DNA of 64,000 nucleotides. Origin: Streptococcus vestibularis ATCC 49124. Its GTDB lineage: Bacteria > Bacillota > Bacilli > Lactobacillales > Streptococcaceae. The translations under genes and the position numbers were made by a program. The DNA is taken from the NCBI RefSeq assembly GCF_000188295.1, contig NZ_GL831112.1:1544033-1608032 (forward strand). The letters run 5' to 3'. The notes under the pieces were generated by a model, which saw only the letters and a program-made list of their open reading frames with translations, was not told the DNA's origin and made no database searches. Shown piece after piece: positions 1-9,009 of the stretch; position 1 is the first letter of the stretch; every line of letters begins with the position of its first letter.

Positions 1-37
1 TATTTTCTGAAACTTACACGACTTTTCATTTGATTAT

Positions 38-67
38 AAAAAGTCCTTCCACTTGAATGTGGAAGAA
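38..67 (-). terminator. Rho-independent terminator of the LOG-family gene
   Basis: Read on the minus strand, an inverted repeat (GTTCTTCCAC with GTGGAAGGAC around a 6-base loop) is followed by a T run. It sits about 20 bases beyond the stop codon of the LOG-family gene. Nothing else is visible in bases 1-84. Confidence 0.75.
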
Positions 68-84
68 CCTTTATTCACTGATGC

Positions 85-648
85 TTACCTATAACGTCGC
101 AATTGAGGTGGGGTATAAGACTGAACAAAGGCCTCAATTTCAGAAAAATTATCTGTAAAAAGAAATTTTGCAGCCGTTTCAGCCTCTAAAAAATCATGAG
201 CAACCATGGTACCTAACATGGCCTTCATGGCATCGTAATAGCCGTTGAGATTAAAGAAAACACAGGGTTTGTCCAACTTACCCACACGAGCAGCTGCAAT
301 AGCTTCTGAGATTTCTTCAAGGGTTCCAAGACCTCCTGGAAGGGCTATAAAGAGCTCGCCTTGCTCTAACATGGCAGTCTTGCGCTCTGCCATCGTTTCT
401 ACTATAGTCATTGAGGTCAATCCCTCATAAGCAATTTCTCTATCCTTAAGAAATTGCGGCATGATACCATGAGCCTGACCTCCATTTTCTAAAACTGTAT
501 CACCAAGAACTCCCATAAGTCCCATCTTACTGCCACCATAGACTAGGATATGCCCATTTTTAGCAATCCATCTCCCCAAGGCAATCGTTGCTTCTTTAAA
601 ACTAGGATTGTCACCCATATTAGCTCCCAAATAGACTGTTACTTTCAT
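85..648 (-). CDS. LOG-family (TIGR00730) nucleotide phosphoribohydrolase
   Basis: The 187-residue protein belongs to the LOG/lysine-decarboxylase-like Rossmann family, whose characterised members release the base from nucleoside 5'-monophosphates (cytokinin riboside monophosphates in plants). Visible hallmarks are an N-terminal Rossmann strand, GGSKMGLMG near residue 39, and the family signature PGGLGTLEE near residue 104. Length is typical and no signal peptide or membrane segment is seen. The ATG is preceded by a strong AGGAGG. It stands alone after the rbfA terminator; a TATAAT at 669-674 (minus strand) may be its own -10. The bacterial substrate is not known, and the old label lysine decarboxylase is misleading. 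Confidence 0.85.
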   Translation of the reverse strand: MKVTVYLGANMGDNPSFKEATIALGRWIAKNGHILVYGGSKMGLMGVLGDTVLENGGQAHGIMPQFLKDREIAYEGLTSMTIVETMAERKTAMLEQGELFIALPGGLGTLEEISEAIAAARVGKLDKPCVFFNLNGYYDAMKAMLGTMVAHDFLEAETAAKFLFTDNFSEIEAFVQSYTPPQLRRYR

Positions 649-678
649 CGAAGTCCTCCTCTTACTCTATTATAACGC

Positions 679-708
679 AAAATTCCTGCCATAACTGACA
701 GGAATTTT
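679..708 (-). terminator. Terminator of the rimP-nusA-infB-rbfA operon
   Basis: A hairpin with arms AAAATTCCTG and CAGGAATTTT lies just after the rbfA stop and ends in a T run on the minus strand. It closes the translation-factor operon. The arms are self-complementary, so it could also act on the other strand. Confidence 0.8.
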
Positions 709-711
709 TGC

Positions 712-1065
712 TTAGTCTTTACGCTCCAAATTACGAAGCATTTCATCAATTTTATTACCGTATTCGATAGACTCATCTTTAATAAAGGTCAAATCCGGAA
801 TCTTATACATAGTCAGACTTTTACCAAGTTCTCGCTTGATTGTCCCAGTAGCCTTTTCAAGACCAGTTTGTGCTTTTTGGTTGTCTGACGCTAAAGTAGA
901 GTGAATGGTATAGAAAACCTTAGCCGCCGACAAATCACCAAGCATTTGAACATCTGTGATGGTTACATCTTGAACACGTGGATCACGAACCTTCTTTTGA
1001 AGAATTTCGTTGACTTCACGTTTGATTTCCATTCCAACGCGATCTACACGAAATGAATTTCCCAT
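712..1065 (-). CDS. rbfA: 30S ribosome-binding factor A
   Basis: RbfA is a small KH-like protein that binds the 30S subunit and helps mature the 5' end of 16S rRNA, especially in the cold. The 117-residue sequence opens [19 protein letters not shown] and carries the family stretch [13 protein letters not shown] near residue 28. Length matches the family. It is the last gene of the rimP-nusA-ylxR-ylxQ-infB-rbfA operon, about 93 bases after infB, and is followed by a terminator. The order is the classic Firmicutes one. The identification is secure from sequence and context together. Confidence 0.95.
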   Translation of the reverse strand: MGNSFRVDRVGMEIKREVNEILQKKVRDPRVQDVTITDVQMLGDLSAAKVFYTIHSTLASDNQKAQTGLEKATGTIKRELGKSLTMYKIPDLTFIKDESIEYGNKIDEMLRNLERKD

Positions 1066-1158
1066 AGTCTTATCCTTTCTTTTTTATAATGGAACAAAAG
1101 CCAGGCCAGATGACCCAGCTTTGTCCCCTAAATAAGCTTCCTTAGAAATCTGATGTGA

Positions 1159-2889
1159 TTAACGTTTGATCTCTTCCATGATGTAAGCTTCGATAACGTC
1201 ATCAACTTTAATATCGTTATAGTTTTCAATCATCAAACCACCCTCTTGAGCATTTCCGACTTCTTTAACGTCATCTTTATAGTGTTTCAAGCTTGCCAAT
1301 TTACCATCAAAAATAACCACACCATCACGAATGACACGGGCACTTGAATCACGAGTGATTTTACCATTAGTAACCATGAATCCACCGATTGTTCCGACTT
1401 TAGAAACTTTGAAGGTTTCACGGATAACTGCTTCACCAATGATTTTTTCTTCAAATTCAGGATCAAGCATTCCTTTCATGGCATCTTCGATTTCTTCGAT
1501 AACCTTATAGATGATGCTATGAAGGCGAATTTCAACTTCATCAGTTTCTGCTTGTTGACGCGCCTGTGGTGTAGGACGAACGTTAAATCCGATAACAACA
1601 GCATCTGAAGCTTCGGCAAGCGTAATATCAGATTCGTTAATAGCACCTACTGCTGAGTGAACAACATTTACACGAACACCCTCAACATCAATCTTAAGAA
1701 GTGATGCTGCCAAGGCTTCAACAGAACCTTGTACGTCAGCCTTGATGATAACATTAACGGTCTTCATTTCACCAGCTTTAAGGGTATCAAAGAGGTTATC
1801 AAGACTAACACGGTGTGTTTGTTGACGTTGTTTCATAAGAGCACGTTTTGCACGCTCTTCACCAGCAGCACGAGCTGCCTTTTCATCTTCATAAACCGCA
1901 AAATGGTCACCAGCCATTGGTGCTTCATTCAAACCAGTAATTGAAACTGGTGTTGATGGTGCTGCAGTCTTAATGCGACGACCAAGGTCATTGGTCATAG
2001 CACGAACACGTCCGAAGGTGTTACCAACAACGATTGGATCTTGAACATTCAAAGTACCTTGTTGTACAAGAAGGGTAGCAACCGCACCTTTACCTTTATC
2101 CAAGCGAGCTTCGATAACAGTACCGATGGCACGAACTGTTGGATCAGCCTTAAGTTCTTCAACTTCTGCTACAAGAAGAACAGTTTCAAGTAATTCTTCA
2201 ATGTTTTGACCAAATTTCGCTGAAATCTCAACGAATTCGCTATCACCACCCCAAGCTGTTGAGATAACGCCATGCTCTGCTAATTCACCGATAACACGTT
2301 CTGGGTTTGCACCTGGTTTATCAATCTTGTTAATCGCAACAATGATTGGAACACCCGCAGCTTTAGAGTGGTTAATGGCTTCAATCGTTTGTGGCATAAC
2401 ACCATCATCCGCAGCTACAATCAAGATAGTAATATCTGTAACAGAGGCACCGCGAGCACGCATAGATGTAAAGGCCGCGTGTCCAGGGGTATCAAGGAAG
2501 GTAATCTTCTTACCACCCTCTTCAATTTGGTAGGCACCAATGTGCTGTGTGATACCACCTGCTTCACCTGTAGCAACACGAGAATTACGAAGAGTATCAA
2601 GAAGGGTTGTTTTACCGTGGTCAACGTGCCCCATGATAGTAACAACTGGTGCACGCTCTACCATAGCATCCTTATTGAGGTAATCTTCATCAACAAAGAA
2701 ACGTTCGATATCAGCATTATCGACCTCTTCTTTTTTGGTTGCCTCAATACCATAGTCAACCATCAACAACTCAATAGTATCCCCATCAAGAGATTGGTTC
2801 TGAGTTGCCATAACGCCCATCATGAAGAGTTTCTTAACGATTTCAGCTGGCTCACGTTTAATACGTTTTGCGATTTCTGCAACCGTCAT
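1159..2889 (-). CDS. infB: Translation initiation factor IF-2, C-terminal part (frameshifted gene)
   Basis: This 576-residue frame holds the catalytic part of IF-2, the GTPase that places initiator fMet-tRNA on the 30S subunit. It opens [16 protein letters not shown] (second IF2_N domain). It then carries the G-domain motifs GHVDHGKTT near residue 87, DTPGH near 133 and NKID near 187, followed by the domain II, III and IV beta-barrel regions. The true frame continues upstream of this ATG with residues typical of streptococcal IF-2 ([20 protein letters not shown]), but the upstream half of the gene (2940-3992) is in another frame. Either an internal start at this ATG makes a short IF-2, or the break is a sequence error. 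IF-2 is essential, so function must be kept somehow. Confidence 0.93.
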   Translation of the reverse strand: MTVAEIAKRIKREPAEIVKKLFMMGVMATQNQSLDGDTIELLMVDYGIEATKKEEVDNADIERFFVDEDYLNKDAMVERAPVVTIMGHVDHGKTTLLDTLRNSRVATGEAGGITQHIGAYQIEEGGKKITFLDTPGHAAFTSMRARGASVTDITILIVAADDGVMPQTIEAINHSKAAGVPIIVAINKIDKPGANPERVIGELAEHGVISTAWGGDSEFVEISAKFGQNIEELLETVLLVAEVEELKADPTVRAIGTVIEARLDKGKGAVATLLVQQGTLNVQDPIVVGNTFGRVRAMTNDLGRRIKTAAPSTPVSITGLNEAPMAGDHFAVYEDEKAARAAGEERAKRALMKQRQQTHRVSLDNLFDTLKAGEMKTVNVIIKADVQGSVEALAASLLKIDVEGVRVNVVHSAVGAINESDITLAEASDAVVIGFNVRPTPQARQQAETDEVEIRLHSIIYKVIEEIEDAMKGMLDPEFEEKIIGEAVIRETFKVSKVGTIGGFMVTNGKITRDSSARVIRDGVVIFDGKLASLKHYKDDVKEVGNAQEGGLMIENYNDIKVDDVIEAYIMEEIKR

Positions 2890-2939
2890 GCCTTCCGTGT
2901 ATTCGAATTCTTTTGGTAATTCATGGAATTTACGCTCTG

Positions 2940-3992
2940 TTACTGGTTTCGGAGCTGAATTACCTCGGTTATTTTTACCTTTTTATTTTTGTTTTTATTC
3001 CAGTTACTATTTCGTTGATTTCTCACTTGGTTTTGATTATTCCACTTATTATTTCTTGTTTGCTTAGGTCCATCTTCATTCTCGCGACGATTATCACGTG
3101 ATTTATCTGGACGTGCTTTTTTACGACGTGTATCTTGTACTTGTGCAGCTGGAGCTGGTTGAGCAGCCGGTGCTGGTTTGGGAGCTGGCTTAGCTTCAGC
3201 AACTGCTTTTTGAGCAGCGACTTCCGCCTGTTGTTTTTCTTTTCTTGCCTTTTCCTGTTCTTTCGCACGGCGTTGCTCTGCAGCTTTTTCTTCACGGAAG
3301 CGTGTTTCACTTTGACGTGAATATTCTGCATTTTGCTCTGCTTTCAAGGCTGCTGCACGCGCTTTAAAGTCAATACGTGGACCTGCCTGATTGTTTCGGG
3401 CAGCATCGTTACGTTTATTTCGATCTTGATCATTGCGCTGTTTACCTTGGAAATTACGGTCACGATTACTATTGTTATCGCGGTTTCCATTATTACGGTT
3501 CCCTTGACCATTTCCATTTTGGTTGCGACGATCATTATTCTGACGTTTACCTTGATCGTTTCCTTGTTGATTTCGGTTACGATTACGGTTGTCACGGCCT
3601 CCGCCATTTTGACGACGCTCTGCTTCTGCCTTGGCACGTGCTTCACGTTCTGCCTTAAAATTACGGCTTTGTGGTTTTTTCGGAGTCGCAGGGGCTTCTT
3701 TAACTTCAGCCTTTGATGCCTCTTTAGCTGGAGCTGATTTGGCAACAGGTGCCTTATCAACCTTAGGCGCTACCTTTTCCTCTTTAGGAGTTGGTGTCGC
3801 TTTAGGAGCTGGCTTACTTTCAGCCTTAGCTGTTCCCCCTTTTAAACTTGAAGCGATACGATTAGCATCAGCTTCTTCAACTGATGAGGAATGGCTCTTC
3901 ACAGAAAGACCAAGTTCTTGAGCTTTCGCAACAACAACCTTACTTTCTACACCAACCTCTTTTGCGATTTCATATAATCGTTTCTTTGACAC
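2940..3992 (-). CDS. infB: Translation initiation factor IF-2, N-terminal part (frameshifted gene)
   Basis: This frame encodes the first 340 or so residues of IF-2. It begins [20 protein letters not shown] (first IF2_N domain). A long low-complexity linker follows, rich in Ala/Lys/Glu/Pro and then in Asn/Arg/Gln (about residues 60-335), which is usual for streptococci. The last residues ([13 protein letters not shown]) are out-of-frame sequence. Adding one A to the A5 run at 2980-2984 (T on the plus strand) restores [12 protein letters not shown] and joins it to the downstream frame, for a full protein of about 945 residues. It follows ylxQ by 18 bases in the operon. The opposite strand gives several long open frames here, but they are shadows of the repetitive linker. 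Confidence 0.92.
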   Translation of the reverse strand: MSKKRLYEIAKEVGVESKVVVAKAQELGLSVKSHSSSVEEADANRIASSLKGGTAKAESKPAPKATPTPKEEKVAPKVDKAPVAKSAPAKEASKAEVKEAPATPKKPQSRNFKAEREARAKAEAERRQNGGGRDNRNRNRNQQGNDQGKRQNNDRRNQNGNGQGNRNNGNRDNNSNRDRNFQGKQRNDQDRNKRNDAARNNQAGPRIDFKARAAALKAEQNAEYSRQSETRFREEKAAEQRRAKEQEKARKEKQQAEVAAQKAVAEAKPAPKPAPAAQPAPAAQVQDTRRKKARPDKSRDNRRENEDGPKQTRNNKWNNQNQVRNQRNSNWNKNKNKKVKITEVIQLRNQ

Positions 3993-4010
3993 GTGATGTC
4001 CTCCTATTCT

Positions 4011-4313
4011 TTAGTCCATAAGAGTCCTCATTTTCTTTGAAAATCCAGCATCAACTACAGCAACCGTTTTTCTTGGTTTACCAATAGCCATGCTTAATTC
4101 CAGTGCGTTAAACACTGTGGAGACTTCTATATTATAGTAGTTACATTTATCAGTCGTCTTTTTAGTCACGTTACTACCAGCATCATTGGCAAGAAAAACT
4201 AGTCTCGCCTGCCCTGATTGAACTGCCTTGATGACAAGTTCTTCGCCAGAAATAAGCTTTCCAGCTCTTTGTGCTAGTCCCAACATATTTGACAATTTTT
4301 CTGTGTTATTCAA
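4011..4313 (-). CDS. ylxQ: L7Ae-family RNA-binding protein YlxQ
   Basis: This 100-residue protein is of the ribosomal L7Ae/L30e fold, which binds kink-turn RNA. The stretch LGLAQRAGKLISGEELVIKAV near the N-terminus and VFLANDAGSNVTKK near residue 40 are family hallmarks. Its start overlaps the end of ylxR by 8 bases, showing translational coupling. It lies between ylxR and infB as in most Firmicutes. The exact role is not settled; family members are proposed to bind RNA or ribosomal targets. No unusual features are visible. Confidence 0.88.
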   Translation of the reverse strand: MNNTEKLSNMLGLAQRAGKLISGEELVIKAVQSGQARLVFLANDAGSNVTKKTTDKCNYYNIEVSTVFNALELSMAIGKPRKTVAVVDAGFSKKMRTLMD

Positions 4314-4602
4314 GACCTAACTCTCTTCTTTTGACCTTGTGATCCACATAAGCGATGAGTTCATCATAAAAACTTTCAGGAACATCCATGGAGAAACTAT
4401 GGTTAAAAGCACGTTTCTTTTTAGCTTGGAGAGCTTCTTCATTATCTAGTTTAATGTAAGCACCTCGGCCATTTTTCTTTCCTGTTGGATCAATGAAAAT
4501 TTCACCATCTTTAGTTTTTACAATGCGGAGCAAATCACGTTTATCAATGATTTCTCCTGAGACAACTGATTTGCGTAAAGGTATTTTTCGTGTTTTAGCC
4601 AT
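4306..4602 (-). CDS. ylxR: YlxR-family protein (RNase P modulator RnpM)
   Basis: The 98-residue basic protein starts MAKTRKIPLRKSVVSGEIIDK and carries DPTGKKNGRGAYI near residue 38, the YlxR signature. In Bacillus subtilis this family member was reported to bind RNase P RNA and lower its activity, and has been named RnpM. I chose the ATG at 4602 over a TTG one codon earlier. The gene follows nusA by about 20 bases and overlaps ylxQ, consistent with one transcript. The fold places a positive surface for RNA binding; that is family knowledge, not visible here. Confidence 0.88.
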   Translation of the reverse strand: MAKTRKIPLRKSVVSGEIIDKRDLLRIVKTKDGEIFIDPTGKKNGRGAYIKLDNEEALQAKKKRAFNHSFSMDVPESFYDELIAYVDHKVKRRELGLE

Positions 4603-4622
4603 CAAACACCTCTATGTTCTTC

Positions 4623-5822
4623 TTATTCTGCTTCTGTTGTTTCAGTTACTTCTTCTGTTGTGACTTCAACAGGTGTAGCCTCTTCTGCAACAATCTCATC
4701 AACAACTTCCTCAGTAGCAGCCTCGGATTTTTCAGCTTCGAGTGCTTCGTATTCAGAAGCTGACTTGATGTCAATACGGTAACCAGTCAAATGCGCTGCC
4801 AAACGAACGTTTTGCCCACGACGACCAATTGCAAGAGATAATTTGTTATCTGGCACAACTACTGTCGCACGTTTGCTATCATCTTCGTCGAAGAGAACAT
4901 AGTCCACTTCAGCCGGTGCAATAGCATTGTAGATGAATTCAGCTGGATCTTCAACCCATTGAATAACATCAATATTTTCCTCAACAGGAACTTCAATTCC
5001 TGTCTTAGCATCCAAACGTGTTGGGTGGAAACGGCTGACAACTTTCTTAATATTGCTTCCACCACGACCAACGATAGTACCAATAGCATCAACGTTAGGG
5101 TTATGACTGCGAACAGCAACTTTCGTACGATCACCAGCTTCACGAGATACGCTCATGATTTCTACAGTTCCATCAAAGACTTCAGGAATTTCTTGTTCCA
5201 TGATACGTTTGATGAATTCTGGATGGCTACGACTTACAAAGACGTTAACACCTTTAGGGTTGTTTTCAACTTTATAAACATAAACATCGATGACGTCGTG
5301 TGACTTAAAGCTTTCACCAGGAATTTGGTCTTGGCGTGACAATTGAGCTTCGAGCGCTCCAAGATTAACATAAATGAAACGTTGGTCAAAGCGTTCAACT
5401 GTTCCTTGCATGATTTCACCTTCATGTTGCTTATAGTCATTATAAGTAATCTCACGCATTTGCTTACGCATTTTTTCCATAATCGTTTGTTTAGCAGATT
5501 GCGCTGCAACACGACCAAATTCATCGACTGACTCTTCAAAGCGAATCTTGTCGCCAAGCTCGTAAGCTGAGCTAATAGCAAGCGCATCTTTCAAGCTAAT
5601 TTCCAAACGACTATCGAAGACTTCGTCTACAACTTCACGAACGGTAAAAACTTGAAAATCACCTGTTTTTTCATTGAATTCAACGACTGCTGATTCAGAC
5701 TGACCATAACGACGCTTGTAAGCTGATTTAAGTGATTCAACCACAGCATCGATGATATCTTCCTTGTTAATGTGTTTTTCTTCTTCCAAGACACGGAAGG
5801 CTTCTAGCATTTCTTTGCTCAT
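4623..5822 (-). CDS. nusA: Transcription termination/antitermination factor NusA
   Basis: NusA binds RNA polymerase and nascent RNA and modulates pausing, termination and antitermination. The 399-residue protein shows the N-terminal polymerase-binding domain (MSKEMLEAFRVLEEEKHINK), an S1 domain near residues 130-200 (EGEIMQGTVERFDQRFIYV), and two KH domains (IVGRGGSNIKKV near 250 and LAIGRRGQNVRLA near 330). The last 45 residues are a Glu/Thr/Val-rich acidic tail common in streptococci. Length is normal for Gram-positives, which lack the extra E. coli acidic repeats. It is second in the operon after rimP. Confidence 0.96.
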   Translation of the reverse strand: MSKEMLEAFRVLEEEKHINKEDIIDAVVESLKSAYKRRYGQSESAVVEFNEKTGDFQVFTVREVVDEVFDSRLEISLKDALAISSAYELGDKIRFEESVDEFGRVAAQSAKQTIMEKMRKQMREITYNDYKQHEGEIMQGTVERFDQRFIYVNLGALEAQLSRQDQIPGESFKSHDVIDVYVYKVENNPKGVNVFVSRSHPEFIKRIMEQEIPEVFDGTVEIMSVSREAGDRTKVAVRSHNPNVDAIGTIVGRGGSNIKKVVSRFHPTRLDAKTGIEVPVEENIDVIQWVEDPAEFIYNAIAPAEVDYVLFDEDDSKRATVVVPDNKLSLAIGRRGQNVRLAAHLTGYRIDIKSASEYEALEAEKSEAATEEVVDEIVAEEATPVEVTTEEVTETTEAE

Positions 5823-5887
5823 ATTATTTGTCGTTTTAGCCTTTAAGAGCCAAAACTGGCATCCTTTCTTTATTTACACTAAGAGTT

Positions 5888-6361
5888 TTAGAGTTTGACT
5901 GCCAAACGAGCTTTAGCAACTGTTTGATAGGGAATCTCAACAGTCTTATGGCGAGTCTTATCAAGATAATCAATTGTTAGAGTTTCGCCATCGAAGGTCA
6001 ACAAGTCACCTTGGAAAATCTTGATTTTATCAATAGCCTTGTAAAGACTAACATTAATATACTGACCAACAGCATTTTTCAAAGCTTCTTTAGTCTTCAA
6101 GGGACGCTCTAATCCAGGGCTAGACACTTCCAGCATGTATTGATCCGGGAAAGGGTCAGGCTGAATAGTATCCAAGAGAGGACTGATAATTTCAGTCAGG
6201 TCTGCAGTATCTTCGACAGTAATTCCACCTGGCTTATCAATCAAAACGGACAAGATATAGTCACTGCCAATCTTTTCATACTCGATATCGACCAATTCGT
6301 AGGGCTCAGGAATTGCTGGAGCTACGACAGCCGTCACGAGATCAATAATTTTTTGCGACAT
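5888..6361 (-). CDS. rimP: Ribosome maturation factor RimP
   Basis: RimP assists 30S assembly, particularly of the 3' domain with S19. The coding region is called from the ATG at 6361 ([16 protein letters not shown]), which has GGAGG five bases upstream; an in-frame extension of six codons lacks this support. The 157-residue product has the RimP_N core ([19 protein letters not shown] near residue 21) and [11 protein letters not shown] near residue 85, the family signature, then the SH3-like C-terminal domain. It opens the nusA-infB operon directly behind the promoter at 6427-6455. Confidence 0.94.
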   Translation of the reverse strand: MSQKIIDLVTAVVAPAIPEPYELVDIEYEKIGSDYILSVLIDKPGGITVEDTADLTEIISPLLDTIQPDPFPDQYMLEVSSPGLERPLKTKEALKNAVGQYINVSLYKAIDKIKIFQGDLLTFDGETLTIDYLDKTRHKTVEIPYQTVAKARLAVKL

Positions 6362-6426
6362 TATGACCTCCTTACACACACAAGAGACGAAGTTTCTACT
6401 CCGCCTCTCTTTCGTTATTTTCCTAT

Positions 6427-6455
6427 ATTATAGCATAGCTTAAAAACTATTGCAA
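6427..6455 (-). promoter_or_regulatory. Promoter of the rimP-nusA-infB operon
   Basis: On the minus strand TTGCAA (6450-6455) and TATAAT (6427-6432) are separated by 17 bases, and TGC directly before TATAAT makes an extended -10. The predicted start leaves a leader of about 60 bases before rimP. This is the only strong sigma-A promoter seen for the six-gene operon. Confidence 0.7.
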
Positions 6456-6502
6456 GGAATAACCATATGACAGCAAAAAAGGCCGAGAGTCTCCTAACCT
6501 TT

Positions 6503-7756
6503 CTATTGTGCTGCTGGAATCGTGCTATAAGTAGTTACACCTGAACCATTATAATTGTATGTAGGAGCTGTTGCACCTTGGTCCTGAACATAATTACCAA
6601 CATTATCACTGTAATTATTGCTGTAGGTAGCACCTCCATTATAGGTACTTACCGATCCACCTCCTACTGCCTCAGATGATCCAGACTCATAACTCCCAGA
6701 TACCTCACTCAAAGTCAAACTTCCTTTAGAGTTAACGAAATCATCTGAACCATAGCTAGAAGTCCCAAAACCATTGAGTACCAGACTAGTCTTAAGTTTA
6801 GATTCAGAAACTTCCTTCTTGCCAACTTCCTTCTTAATACGATTTTGCACCTTAAGAATATCCTCAGTTGAGGCTACTTGGTAGCTTCCACCATTGATCG
6901 TCGCATCCGAACCAGCCAACTGGTAAGACTTGATATTTTTAAAGGCCTCACTATAGCCCATCAAACCACGCAGAGTAGTGCTATCACCAAGATCAATACT
7001 TGTTTGTACATTTGAACTGACAGCAGACAAAATTTTCTTATAAGAACCTATCGAGCCCATCTTCAAGAGCTTAGCCACAATCTTTTGAATAACCTCACGT
7101 TGACGTTTTTGACGACCATAGTCTCCATCGGGATCATCATAACGCATACGTGAATACACTAAGGCCTGTTCTCCATTGATTTTATGGGTTCCAGGCTCTA
7201 CCTTCGCCTGAAATTCTGGTTCGTTTTCTGCAATCGAAATTGGGAAATCAAAATGGTTCGTTACCTCGATACCACCTACGGCATCCACCAAATCAATCAT
7301 ACCCTGCATATTAATCAGCGCATAGTAGTCAATATCAATATCTAAAACCTTTTGAATGGTTGAAATAGCTAAGTCAGCTCCACCCTCGGCATAGGCTGCG
7401 TTTAGTTTTACTTCACCCGATCCCTCAACATCTGTCAAAAGGTCACGTTCCAAACTGGTCATAGTAGTTCTCTTAGTCTTAGGATTCACTGTTACCAAAA
7501 TCATAGTATCAGAATTTCCTTCCCAGGTTTCCTTACGTCCTTCGGATCCTGTATCCACCCCCATCAACAGAATCGTTATAGGCTTAGTCTGTTGAATGGC
7601 CTTACTATTTCCTGACGTTGCCTTTGAAACTCTAAAGGTTTTTGACAATTCGCCTGTAGCATAATTGTAAGTTGTCGTTAGGTAAATACCAACAGCTACT
7701 ACTGTGGTGGCAAAAATTGCCAACAACATCAATAAAATTTTTCGTCCAAGTTTCAT
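6503..7756 (-). CDS. brpA: LytR-CpsA-Psr (LCP) family wall-polymer ligase, BrpA-like
   Basis: LCP proteins transfer undecaprenyl-linked wall polymers onto peptidoglycan. The 417-residue protein has one N-terminal membrane anchor (about residues 7-28) and an extracellular LCP domain at about 60-245. Visible motifs include LLMGVDTG, the arginine strand MTSLERDLLTDVEG, DLVDAVGGIEV and YSRMRYDDPDGDYGRQ. The C-terminal 110 residues are Ser/Gly/Tyr/Asn-rich and probably unstructured, as in streptococcal BrpA. It is the third gene after tsaE and a GNAT protein, the same order as brpA in S. mutans, so the BrpA name is likely. A related paralogue name (LytR) is possible. Confidence 0.85.
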   Translation of the reverse strand: MKLGRKILLMLLAIFATTVVAVGIYLTTTYNYATGELSKTFRVSKATSGNSKAIQQTKPITILLMGVDTGSEGRKETWEGNSDTMILVTVNPKTKRTTMTSLERDLLTDVEGSGEVKLNAAYAEGGADLAISTIQKVLDIDIDYYALINMQGMIDLVDAVGGIEVTNHFDFPISIAENEPEFQAKVEPGTHKINGEQALVYSRMRYDDPDGDYGRQKRQREVIQKIVAKLLKMGSIGSYKKILSAVSSNVQTSIDLGDSTTLRGLMGYSEAFKNIKSYQLAGSDATINGGSYQVASTEDILKVQNRIKKEVGKKEVSESKLKTSLVLNGFGTSSYGSDDFVNSKGSLTLSEVSGSYESGSSEAVGGGSVSTYNGGATYSNNYSDNVGNYVQDQGATAPTYNYNGSGVTTYSTIPAAQ

Positions 7757-7764
7757 GTTTTTTC

Positions 7765-8286
7765 CTAATCTATGAGTTTAGCCATCAGGTAAACATCTAG
7801 AAATTCTCCATTTTTAGTTCTGGCACCACGTTTCTTAGTGCCTTCAATATCAAATCCAAATTTTTGATAGAGATGTACTGCCCGTTCATTGCGTGCTTGA
7901 ACAGTCAACTCTAAGCGACAGATAGCTGGTGTGTTGTTTGCCCAGTCAATCATTATTTCCATAAGAAACTGACCAATACCATTACCCCAATAGGGTTTAG
8001 CAACCGCAATGAAAACATCACCAATATGACTGGTCTTCGTGTCTTGATCAGAAGTAACATTACAAACACCAATGACCTCATGATTCAATTTTGCGACTAA
8101 ACAAATCTCATTTGGGACACTTTGACGGCTATCAATATAGGAGGCTAACTGTTCGGCATTCAGTACAGAGCTCCTAGCATCCTGAGCCAAAAAATCTGAC
8201 TCTAGAGCTACCGTCTTTAGTAATTTTGCTAAGGATACGGAATCATCTCTTTGGGCTTCCTCAATGACTAATTCGTACTCAGCCAT
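7765..8286 (-). CDS. GNAT-family N-acetyltransferase
   Basis: The 173-residue protein is an acetyl-CoA-dependent acyltransferase. The acetyl-CoA site motif appears as VAKPYWGNGIGQFLMEIMID near residue 100, and LTVQARNERAVHLYQKFGF near 131 is the classic GNAT strand-helix ending. The ATG at 8286 is chosen because AGGAGG lies 9 bases upstream and because it overlaps the tsaE stop by 8 bases. An in-frame upstream extension lies inside tsaE. The downstream gene is the LCP protein. The substrate is unknown; resemblance to RimI-like or spermidine-type GNATs is only general. Confidence 0.85.
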   Translation of the reverse strand: MAEYELVIEEAQRDDSVSLAKLLKTVALESDFLAQDARSSVLNAEQLASYIDSRQSVPNEICLVAKLNHEVIGVCNVTSDQDTKTSHIGDVFIAVAKPYWGNGIGQFLMEIMIDWANNTPAICRLELTVQARNERAVHLYQKFGFDIEGTKKRGARTKNGEFLDVYLMAKLID

Positions 8287-8722
8287 TTGCCATCGCCTCC
8301 TGGATTTCTTCACTTCTAGGACCAAAAGATTCCAGAAGCAGTTGACGTCCATCACCATGATGTTTTATCGAAATTAAAAGATAGTCTCCCAGGAGACTGT
8401 CATCCAAAAGTTCTCCCCACTCGATAATCGTCACACCGTCACCGTATAGAAAATCATCTAAGTCAATAGAATCTGGATCATCACCAATACGATAAACATC
8501 TAAATGGTATAGCGGCGAACGCCCCTCATATTCTCTAACAATAGTATAGGTTGGGCTCTTTATCATCTGCGAAACATCCAAACCTTTAGCAATTCCCTTA
8601 GTTAAAGTGGTTTTACCAGCTCCCAGATCACCTGAAAGAACAATTATATCTCCAGAATTGAGCAATCGACCTAACTTTCGGCCTATGCTAATCAATTCCT
8701 CTTCATTTTGACTGTAAATCAT
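8279..8722 (-). CDS. tsaE: tRNA t6A37 biosynthesis ATPase TsaE
   Basis: TsaE is the small P-loop ATPase that works with TsaB and TsaD to make N6-threonylcarbamoyladenosine at tRNA position 37. The 147-residue protein has the Walker A motif SGDLGAGKTTLTKGIA near residue 32 and the family motifs SPTYTIVREYEG and YHLDVYRI, with IIEWGE near residue 100. It heads the tsaE-GNAT-LCP operon. There is no Shine-Dalgarno sequence. An extended -10 ends 6 bases before the ATG, so the mRNA is probably leaderless. Confidence 0.93.
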   Translation of the reverse strand: MIYSQNEEELISIGRKLGRLLNSGDIIVLSGDLGAGKTTLTKGIAKGLDVSQMIKSPTYTIVREYEGRSPLYHLDVYRIGDDPDSIDLDDFLYGDGVTIIEWGELLDDSLLGDYLLISIKHHGDGRQLLLESFGPRSEEIQEAMANG

Positions 8723-8728
8723 GTTTTC

Positions 8729-8737
8729 ATTATATCA
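8729..8737 (-). promoter_or_regulatory. Extended -10 promoter giving a leaderless tsaE mRNA
   Basis: On the minus strand TGATATAATGAAAACATG runs straight into the tsaE start codon: TG-A-TATAAT, six bases, then ATG. Normal spacing would place the transcription start at or within a base or two of the A of the ATG. No ribosome-binding sequence fits between. Confidence 0.6.
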
Positions 8738-8953
8738 AAAAATAAAAATCTGGACTATAATCCACTGTCAAAAACCATCAAAAACTTATAAATATTGAGG
8801 TAGAAAGAATAATTTAGATATAACAACTCCTCTTAATTTAACACTTACTTATATTAAGTCAAACCTCCATAAAGTTAATATTTCTAACAAAATTTCAATC
8901 TTAACTTAAAACAGTCGTGAAAGTAAACATCAAATCATCACTCGTAAAAAACT
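8738..8953. other. AT-rich intergenic stretch, nothing recognised
   Basis: The sequence between the purine-permease terminator and the tsaE promoter is AT-rich and has no open frame with a ribosome-binding site. I could not find a clear -35 for tsaE, a riboswitch or a repeat here. Confidence 0.5.
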
Positions 8954-8984
8954 AAAAAAGCCTGACAAAAGGACAGACTTTTTT
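8954..8984 (-). terminator. Terminator after the purine permease gene
   Basis: Flanked by A and T runs on both sides, an imperfect 8-base stem (AGTCTGTC with GTCAGGCT, minus strand, one mismatch) is followed by six Ts. It lies about 25 bases after the permease stop codon. Confidence 0.6.
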
Positions 8985-9009
8985 GCTTATAAATATTAGA
9001 TATTAGATA

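Noticed and set aside
3100-3700. Tandem DNA repeats in infB
   Set aside because: The pattern is compositional bias in the IF-2 linker (Asn/Arg/Gln codons), not exact repeats.
3333-3716. Long hydrophobic-looking open frames on the plus strand opposite infB
   Set aside because: They mirror the Asn/Arg/Lys-rich repetitive linker of IF-2 in another frame, have no ribosome-binding site and no family resemblance.
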